A stretch of DNA of 64,000 bases from Streptomyces aculeolatus (GTDB lineage Bacteria > Actinomycetota > Actinomycetes > Streptomycetales > Streptomycetaceae): positions 1 to 64,000 of the forward strand of contig NZ_JAINRD010000026.1 of NCBI RefSeq assembly GCF_020400605.1, given 5' to 3'. The first letter of the stretch is position 1. The number at the start of each line of letters is the position of its first letter. Under the pieces are notes generated by a model. That model made no database searches. It saw nothing but the letters and a program-made list of their open reading frames with translations, and was not told the origin of the DNA. Below, piece by piece: positions 58,282 to 64,000 of the stretch. The position numbers and the translations under genes were made by a program.

Positions 58282-61200
58282 TCAGCGGCGCCGGAAGAGC
58301 ACCGCGGTCGTGCCGAGGGCGGGGAGGTCGACGGTGACCTCCCCGTCCCGTACCGGCAGGTCGTCTCCCGGGCGGCCGAGGTAGTCGGCGAGCCCGGCCC
58401 CGGTGACGGGGAAGAGGGCGCGTACGGGGCAGGCGACGGGCTCCTCGGCGAAGGACTGCAGCCGCAGCAGCACCGCGCCCTCGCCGGCCTCGCCGCCGGG
58501 CGTGGCCGCGCCGACGAGCCGCACCCGCGGGTCGCCGATGTCGGCGAACGCCAGCCCGTCGGCGGCCTCGGGGCCTTTGTCCTGCGGGGCGCGGGCCCGT
58601 ACGGCGTGCAGCGGGCGGCTGAGTCCGGCGGCGGTGCGGGCGCCGAGCGCGCCGTGCGGGGCGGCGTCGTCCCGGCCGCAGGCCAGGCTGTAGCGGAAGG
58701 TGAACTCGAAGCCCTGCTCGCTGGGGAAGTTGGTGTCCCACAGGTTGTTGTGGATCCAGGAGAAGACGGTGGCGGGCTCGTCGTGGCCCATCGTCTTGGG
58801 GAACGGCGCGTACGGCAGCGCGATGTTGCCGAACTGTACCAGCGGCGCGTCCTGGGTGGCCCAGGCGACCGCGAGCCCGTCCTCGGCGAGCGTCACCCAG
58901 CGGCGTACGGCCCGCATGTGCTGCGCGGAGCCGGGGATGACGGGCAGGCCGGTGCCGGTGGCGCCGCCGGTGGCCTCCATGCGCACGGTGGGCGCCTCGA
59001 AGGCGAAGGGGAACGCGAAGTAGGCGCTCTCCTTGCCGAGGGTGGCGTCCTTGTCGACGCGGTTGTCGATGTCGAGGCGGGCGGCGCCGTGCGGCAGCGT
59101 GAGCGTCGTACGCACCCGGTTGGCGCCGGCGGGGCGGGTCTCGTAGGTGAGGGTCTCGCCGGTGGCGGTGGACGTGCGCGCGATGAGCGCGGCGGGCGGG
59201 GCGACGGAGCGGTTGCCGAGGTGCTCCAGGCGCTCGGAGCCGGTGGTGCGGCTGGAGTTGTGGTTGAAGCCGCCGGCGGTGGTGTAGCTGTCGTGGATGT
59301 AGGCGTTGAAGCCGGCGGCCGCACCTGCGTCGCCGCTGCGGACGAGTTCGCGGCCGGTGGCCTTGTCGACGACGGAGGCGATGCAGGCGCGGGCGAGGTC
59401 GACGCGCACCGCGAGGTGCTCGTTCTCCAGCAGCGTGGGGTCGGCCTGCGCGTGCGCGGCGGCGGCTGTCTCGGCGGGGTCCTCCTGTTCGGTGCCGCCG
59501 GTGGGGTTCCAGCCGGTGGCGGCCTTCAGGACGGCGCCCTCGCCGTCCGCAGCGCCGTCGCCGGCGCCGCCGGGGACGACGTCGAGGCGCACGGACCCGG
59601 CGGCGGGCACGTCGGCGACGCACACCAGCAGGAACCGGCCGGCGTCCCGGTGGTCGTCGTTGACCTGCGCCTGCTCCTCGTGCCGCAGCCGCTCGCCGGT
59701 GCGGGCGTCGCGGACGGCGACGCGCTCCTCCAGCGGCACGCTGCTCTCCGGCAGGAAGATCCGCACGACGTCGGTGCGGGCCCAGGAGCAGGTGTTGACG
59801 ACGTGGTACGACACGGCGTCGGGTGCGCTCGCGAGGCGCTGGCCGAGGCGGGCGCGGGCCCGGTCGAGCAGGGAGTTGCCGTCGTCGTACGCGCGCAGCG
59901 CCTGCCCGTACTTCCAGTGCCACTGCTCCTCGCCGCTGTGGCCGCCGTGGTCGCCGTGGGTCCAGGGGTCGCCGGCGCCCCAGGTGTGCTCGTCGAAGAG
60001 GGACACCGCCTCGTAGACGGGGGCCGCGTCGCGGCTGTCGTCGGCGGCGCCGGAGGCGCCGAGGATGCCGGCGAAGGTGCCGAGGGTCTGCGCCTCGGCG
60101 ACGGTGGCCTGCGCGGTGCGGGCCAGGGACAGCGGGCGGGCGCCGGAGCCGACGCCGTCGACCCACCAGTCGGTCCAGTCGCCCTCGAAGGTGCGGATCT
60201 CGTCGCCGAGGCGGGCCTCGGCGTCGGTGAAGAAGTCCTCGTTGCGGGAGAGCCGGAGCTGCGGGTAGGCCCAGGTCTCGTTCCAGCGGCGGACGGTGTC
60301 GGCGATGATCCGCCGGGGCGGCGCGTTGTCGCCGAACTTGCCCTGGACGCGCAGGTGCAGGATGTCCCACGGGTACGGCTCGCGCTTGACGTCGGCCTGG
60401 TCCATGGCCCAGCCGAAGATGCCGCCGCGGTACGGGTACGGGTTGCTGGCCAGCGACGTCAGGTACGCGGGCAGCAGGTCGTCGACGCTGCCGTAGTCGG
60501 TGTCGAAGCCGAGCAGCGGGCCCTCCATGTAGGCCAGGCCGTGCGGGGTGTCGGTGACCCAGACGAGGATGCTGTTGCCGCTGGGGGCGCGCCACCGGAA
60601 GAGCCGGGGCAGCTTCTCGCCGCCGACGAGGTGGGGCACGGACCGGCCGGCCCAGTTGTGCGCCACGGAGAGGTACTTGACGCCCGCGGCGGCGAGCGCG
60701 TCGACGAGGCCGACGACGGCGCCGGGCACGTCGGTCTGCATCGCGGAGGTGAACTCCACGCCGTGCTCGTCGCGCACCTCGTGGGCGAGCCGCAGCAGTT
60801 CGTGGAGTTCGTCGGTGGAGCAGGTCTCGGTGTGCAGGTTGAAGGGCATCGCGGTCAGCTCGATCCGGCCCTCGCGTACGCGCCGGACGAACTCGTCGAC
60901 CTGCTCGGCGGGCCGGGCGTCGGCCCACTGCCGGAACGACCACAGGGACTCCACGCACCAGCGGAACCGGGACTCGGCCGGCCAGTCGTCGGTGGCGCGG
61001 GTCAGCTCCAGGCAGGAGTCGAGGAACGACAGGTGCTCGGCGAGGACGCGGCCCTGGGGGTCGGTGTAGCCGATGTCGAGGTGGGAGTGGTGGACGAGGT
61101 GGAGGGTCCACTGCCGCTGCGGGGTGAGGGTCAGCTCGATGCCGTCGTCCGCCCCGCCGCCGCCGCCGGCGTCGGCGTCGGCGGCCAGGCCGACGGTGAC

Positions 61201-61536
61201 GCGGGTGGCGGTGTCGACGGCGGGCAGCAGCAGGCGTACGGACCCGCCGGGGCCCGGCTCCGGCACGGCGGGCAGCGCCGTGCCGGCTTCGGTGCGTACG
61301 ACGAAGGCGGCGGAGGGGTCGGCGGCCAGGCCGGCGGGCAGGGCGCCGCCGGTGGCCTCGACGCGCAGGCTCTGCAGCAGCCCCCCGCCGTCGGCGTGCT
61401 TGAGCAGCGGCTCCTGGGTCAGGCGCAGGGCGGTGCCGGCGAGGCTGCCTTCGGCGGTGACGACGCTGCTGCGCAGGCTGTCGCGGATGCGGTCGTTGTC
61501 CCAGTCGGTGGTCTTGACGAGGGCCCGAGTGGTCAT
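58282..61536 (-). CDS. GH38 alpha-mannosidase
   Basis: A 1084-residue GH38 enzyme without signal peptide, so intracellular. After an N-terminal beta domain (1-140), the catalytic domain opens with LVHHSHLDIGYTD (near 149-161, zinc ligands His and Asp). The nucleophile Asp is in SAMQTDVPGAV (near 267), and FRWCVESLWSFRQW is typical. The middle helical bundle has the HTWGAGDPWTHGDHG region (near 515-530), and C-terminal sandwiches follow. It should trim alpha-mannosides imported by the adjacent ABC system, feeding mannose to the ROK kinase and isomerase. GGAG lies upstream of the ATG. Confidence 0.93.
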   Translation of the reverse strand: MTTRALVKTTDWDNDRIRDSLRSSVVTAEGSLAGTALRLTQEPLLKHADGGGLLQSLRVEATGGALPAGLAADPSAAFVVRTEAGTALPAVPEPGPGGSVRLLLPAVDTATRVTVGLAADADAGGGGGADDGIELTLTPQRQWTLHLVHHSHLDIGYTDPQGRVLAEHLSFLDSCLELTRATDDWPAESRFRWCVESLWSFRQWADARPAEQVDEFVRRVREGRIELTAMPFNLHTETCSTDELHELLRLAHEVRDEHGVEFTSAMQTDVPGAVVGLVDALAAAGVKYLSVAHNWAGRSVPHLVGGEKLPRLFRWRAPSGNSILVWVTDTPHGLAYMEGPLLGFDTDYGSVDDLLPAYLTSLASNPYPYRGGIFGWAMDQADVKREPYPWDILHLRVQGKFGDNAPPRRIIADTVRRWNETWAYPQLRLSRNEDFFTDAEARLGDEIRTFEGDWTDWWVDGVGSGARPLSLARTAQATVAEAQTLGTFAGILGASGAADDSRDAAPVYEAVSLFDEHTWGAGDPWTHGDHGGHSGEEQWHWKYGQALRAYDDGNSLLDRARARLGQRLASAPDAVSYHVVNTCSWARTDVVRIFLPESSVPLEERVAVRDARTGERLRHEEQAQVNDDHRDAGRFLLVCVADVPAAGSVRLDVVPGGAGDGAADGEGAVLKAATGWNPTGGTEQEDPAETAAAAHAQADPTLLENEHLAVRVDLARACIASVVDKATGRELVRSGDAGAAAGFNAYIHDSYTTAGGFNHNSSRTTGSERLEHLGNRSVAPPAALIARTSTATGETLTYETRPAGANRVRTTLTLPHGAARLDIDNRVDKDATLGKESAYFAFPFAFEAPTVRMEATGGATGTGLPVIPGSAQHMRAVRRWVTLAEDGLAVAWATQDAPLVQFGNIALPYAPFPKTMGHDEPATVFSWIHNNLWDTNFPSEQGFEFTFRYSLACGRDDAAPHGALGARTAAGLSRPLHAVRARAPQDKGPEAADGLAFADIGDPRVRLVGAATPGGEAGEGAVLLRLQSFAEEPVACPVRALFPVTGAGLADYLGRPGDDLPVRDGEVTVDLPALGTTAVLFRRR

Positions 61537-61639
61537 GCGGTGGTCTCCGTACTCTCCCGCGGCGGTGCGGGCGGTGAAGCGGGCGGGTTCGTGGGCCGGG
61601 CAGGGGTCGGCGGGCGGATGGGGTCGGCGGGCGGTCGGG

Positions 61640-62452
61640 TCAGCGGGCGGACGCGGTGATGCCGCGCAGGAACAGGCCGCGGAACACCAGGAAGACGAGC
61701 AGCGTGGGCAGCGAGACGATGAACGCGCCGGCGAGGACCACCGGTGGCCCGGCGGTGCTGTACGCCTGGGTGAGGGAGTTGAGGGCGGCCATCACCGGCT
61801 GGACCTCGGGACTGCGGCTGAGCGTGATGCCGAACAGCAGGTCGTTCCAGACGGCGGTGAACTGGAAGATGAAGGCGGCGCCGAGGCCGGAGCGCATCAG
61901 CGGCACGTGGATGCGCCAGAAGATGCGGCGCATGGACGCCCCGTCGAGCATCGCGGCCTCGGTGATCTCCGGCGGCATCGTCGTCATCTGGTTGCGGATG
62001 AGGAAGAAGGCGAAGGGGATGGCCCAGGCGGCGTAGACGAGCATCAGGCCCAGGCGGGTGTCGTAGAGGTTGGCGTCGGCGTACATGCCGAACAGCGGGG
62101 CCAGGAACATCTGCAGCGGGAAGAGCGTCCCGGAGAAGATCACCCAGAACCACAGGGCGGGCCGGGGTATCGGCAGCACGATGACGGCGAACGCGGCCAT
62201 CGCCGCGACCACCACGGCCACGCCGCCGCACACCACGGCGTACAGCATGGAGCTGGCGAAGCCGTCGCCGATGCCGGCGTCGGTCCACGCGGCCTTGACG
62301 TTGTCGAAGAAGGCGAAGCCCTGCGGGGTCCAGTCGACCGAGCCGGTGAACTCCTCGGGCGGGGTCAGCGAGTTCACGATCAGGATGTAGAGCGGCAGCA
62401 GCCAGAGCAGCACGCAGCCGGCAACGAAGAGGTTGCGCATGTGGCGTCCCAT
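61640..62452 (-). CDS. CUT1 sugar ABC transporter permease (MalG-like), mannosidase operon
   Basis: A 270-residue permease with six membrane helices. The EAA loop is EITEAAMLDGASMRRIFWRIHVPLMRSG (about 163-190). FTAVWNDLLFGITLSRSPEVQPVMAALN is MalG-like. The ATG at 62452 has AGAGGAG upstream; a second in-frame ATG lies at 62440. It follows the first permease by 14 bp and precedes the alpha-mannosidase gene by 103 bp with no hairpin, so all belong to one transcript. No ATPase gene is present. Confidence 0.9.
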   Translation of the reverse strand: MGRHMRNLFVAGCVLLWLLPLYILIVNSLTPPEEFTGSVDWTPQGFAFFDNVKAAWTDAGIGDGFASSMLYAVVCGGVAVVVAAMAAFAVIVLPIPRPALWFWVIFSGTLFPLQMFLAPLFGMYADANLYDTRLGLMLVYAAWAIPFAFFLIRNQMTTMPPEITEAAMLDGASMRRIFWRIHVPLMRSGLGAAFIFQFTAVWNDLLFGITLSRSPEVQPVMAALNSLTQAYSTAGPPVVLAGAFIVSLPTLLVFLVFRGLFLRGITASAR

Positions 62453-62466
62453 GTCGGTGTCTCCTC

Positions 62467-63435
62467 TCAGTCCTTGGCACCGGGCATCTGGCGGCGCAGA
62501 TAGAGCCACGAGGAAGCGACGACGATCACGGAGAGCACGAGCGCGACGGCGGATCCGTACCCGACGTGGAAGAGGCGGAACGCCTCGCGGTACATGGTCA
62601 GCGCGAGCGTCTCGGAGCTGCGCGAGGGACCGCCCTGGGTGAGGACCCAGATCATGTCGAACGCCTTGAGGCTGTTGACGATGGCCATGCCGACGACCAC
62701 GACCGTCACGGCGCGCAGCTGCGGCAGGGTGATGTGGCGGAACATCCGCCAGCCGGTGGCGCCGTCCAGTTCGGCGGCCTCGATCGTCTCCCGGGGGATG
62801 GCGCGCAGGCCGATGGCGAAGAGGACGACGTTCAGGCCGGTGGCCTGCCAGGTGCTGGCGACGATCATCGAGATGGTGTTCTGCGGCCACTCCAGCAGCC
62901 AGCCCTGCGCCCACGAGTCGAGGCCGATGCCGCGCAGCACCTGGTTGACCGCGCCGTCCGTGGTGAGCATGAAACGCCACAGCGAGGCGGTGGCGGCGCC
63001 GGAGATCGCGAACGGCAGCACGATGACGAGCTGGGCGAGTCCGCCGAAGCGGCGCATCCGGTGGGTGGCCACCGCGATGGCGAGGCCGGCCACGACGGGC
63101 AGCAGCAGGGTGCCGGCGACCCACATGAAGGTGTTGAGCAGCGAGCGGCCGAAGATCGGGTCCTCGGCGAGCCGCGTGTAGTTGTCGATGCCGGTGAAGC
63201 TGCTGGTGAAGCCGTTGTCCTCGAAGAAGCTGCCGTAGATGCTGCGGAGGAAGGGGTAGACGAGCAGGACGCCGACGAGCGCGAGCGCGGGCAGCGCCCA
63301 GGGGATGCCGGCGAACGGGCCGCCCATGCGGCCGGTGGACGTGCCTCTGGAGGCCTGGTGCGGGCTGCGGACGGGTATGCGGCGGCGTACGCGTACGGGC
63401 TTGGCGGCTTCCGCCGTGCCCACGGTGTCGGTCAT
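62467..63435 (-). CDS. CUT1 sugar ABC transporter permease (MalF-like), mannosidase operon
   Basis: A 322-residue permease. A basic cytoplasmic N-terminus (about 1-40, RVRRRIPVRSPHQASRG) precedes six membrane helices. The EAA loop is ETIEAAELDGATGWRMFRHITLPQLRAV (about 211-238), and MIWVLTQGGPSRSSETLALTMYREAF is the MalF/UgpA signature. The ATG overlaps the binding-protein stop (ATGA, 63432-63435), which gives clear operon order: binding protein, MalF, MalG, GH38, isomerase, ROK kinase, LacI. Confidence 0.9.
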   Translation of the reverse strand: MTDTVGTAEAAKPVRVRRRIPVRSPHQASRGTSTGRMGGPFAGIPWALPALALVGVLLVYPFLRSIYGSFFEDNGFTSSFTGIDNYTRLAEDPIFGRSLLNTFMWVAGTLLLPVVAGLAIAVATHRMRRFGGLAQLVIVLPFAISGAATASLWRFMLTTDGAVNQVLRGIGLDSWAQGWLLEWPQNTISMIVASTWQATGLNVVLFAIGLRAIPRETIEAAELDGATGWRMFRHITLPQLRAVTVVVVGMAIVNSLKAFDMIWVLTQGGPSRSSETLALTMYREAFRLFHVGYGSAVALVLSVIVVASSWLYLRRQMPGAKD

Positions 63436-64000
63436 GACTTCTCCGCCTCCCGCCACACCTTCCACGCCTCGTCGGCACGCTCCTGCATGGTCCGCAGCCC
63501 GCTGCGGTACGAGTGCGGTTCGATGAGCATGCCCGCGAGGTCGTCCACGGTGGACTCGACCAGTTCGGGCGGGCCCTGTTCCCAGAAGCGGTTGAGCAGC
63601 CACAGGTCCTCGGACTGGCGGGTGACGCCATCGATGACCGCGTTGGCGGGCTTGACCATCGGGTTGGGGCTGCCGTCGGAGAGACCGTGTGCGAACGCGG
63701 TGGCGACCTCGGGGTGCAGCCAGCCGCCGGCGGCCTTCAACGCCTCTTCCCGGTCCGGGCCCTTGACGGTGACGGCGAAGGCGCTCGACTCGAAGATCAC
63801 GCAGGGGCGGGCCGCCGGGTCGGCCATGGGCAGGACGAAGGCGTCGACGGTCTTGCCGGGCTTGGCGCCGGCACCGGCGAAGACGCCGCCCAGCCAGGTG
63901 CCGCAGGCGACCATCCCGATGTCGCCGTGGACGACCGCGGCGGCGGCGTTGTTGTGGTCCACGTCCATGCTGGTGAACCAGTTCTTGTCGAAGAAGCCGG
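63432..64000 (-). CDS. Sugar ABC transporter substrate-binding protein, C-terminal part (cut by window edge)
   Basis: The open frame runs off the right edge; 188 complete residues of the C-terminus are visible. HNNAAAAVVHGDIGMVACGTWLGGVF, VIFESSAFAVTVKGPDREEALKAAGGWL and LWLLNRFWEQGPPELVEST are typical of the C-lobe of CUT1 binding proteins, ending in ERADEAWKVWREAEKS. The N-terminus, signal peptide and promoter lie outside. As the first visible gene of the operon, it would deliver mannose-containing oligosaccharides to the two permeases. Confidence 0.85.
   Translation of the reverse strand, partial: GFFDKNWFTSMDVDHNNAAAAVVHGDIGMVACGTWLGGVFAGAGAKPGKTVDAFVLPMADPAARPCVIFESSAFAVTVKGPDREEALKAAGGWLHPEVATAFAHGLSDGSPNPMVKPANAVIDGVTRQSEDLWLLNRFWEQGPPELVESTVDDLAGMLIEPHSYRSGLRTMQERADEAWKVWREAEKS

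Noticed and set aside
56674..61659. 1661-codon plus-strand open frame opposite the isomerase and mannosidase genes
   Set aside because: The minus strand carries clear GH38 and isomerase motifs; the plus frame has low-complexity composition and no recognisable domain.
1..64000. tRNA, rRNA, transposase, integrase or prophage genes
   Set aside because: I looked for tRNA T-loop patterns, DDE/integrase motifs and phage structural genes and saw none.

Overview
The window is a very GC-rich chromosomal stretch with dense, mostly ATGA/GTGA-overlapping operons, frequent GTG starts, TAT signals and several families typical of streptomycetes: a cvn conservon, a DUF6397-like protein, a DUF3516-type helicase, an SNF2/SWIM pair and CUT1 sugar importers lacking their own ATPase. 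It most likely comes from Streptomyces or a close relative. No tRNA, rRNA, CRISPR array, insertion sequence or phage gene is visible.

Region 1 (1-16.8 kb) holds housekeeping and signalling genes: a DUF457/YdjM-type membrane hydrolase, an Mtr4/HelY-like RNA helicase, a DUF6397-like protein, an F420/FMN-type PPOX oxidoreductase with a leaderless-looking promoter, a complete conservon (cvnA-B-C-D, minus strand), an MHYT-domain membrane sensor, a 60-residue membrane protein, an acyl-lipid desaturase and an SNF2 helicase coupled to a SWIM zinc-finger protein.

Region 2 (16.8-23.4 kb) contains two divergent citrate synthase-like genes, one fused to an N-terminal DNA-binding helix-turn-helix, with palindromic TTGAT-type sites between them. 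They are followed by a polar amino-acid ABC importer operon, a secreted-esterase-like hydrolase gene ending in a 13-bp minisatellite, and a Pro-rich membrane protein with 23-residue repeats.

Region 3 (23.6-64 kb) is an almost unbroken carbohydrate-utilisation island. It holds (a) divergent xylA/xylB with a ROK/XylR-type operator; (b) a four-carbon acid-sugar (threonate/erythronate type) cluster of DeoR regulator, PdxA-like dehydrogenase, DUF1537 kinase and GntP permease, next to a divergent ROK regulator; (c) a TAT-exported amidase; (d) an acid-sugar dehydratase / DapA-type aldolase / SDR operon; (e) a secreted GH2 enzyme; (f) a minus-strand secreted set (an 865-aa unclassified enzyme, GH16, GH97) divergent from an IclR regulator, CUT1 ABC importer and GH31 enzyme; and (g) a minus-strand mannose-oligosaccharide operon (ABC importer, GH38 alpha-mannosidase, a long mannose-6-phosphate isomerase, ROK sugar kinase, LacI and IclR regulators), cut by the right edge inside the binding-protein gene.

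Functionally, regions (f) and (g) look like extracellular depolymerisation, import, intracellular trimming and phosphorylation modules. The least explained parts are the 865-aa enzyme with its GH16/GH97 partners, the HTH-citrate synthase with its operator array, and the N-terminal extension of the phosphomannose isomerase. All functional calls come from reading motifs and layout; no database search was run.
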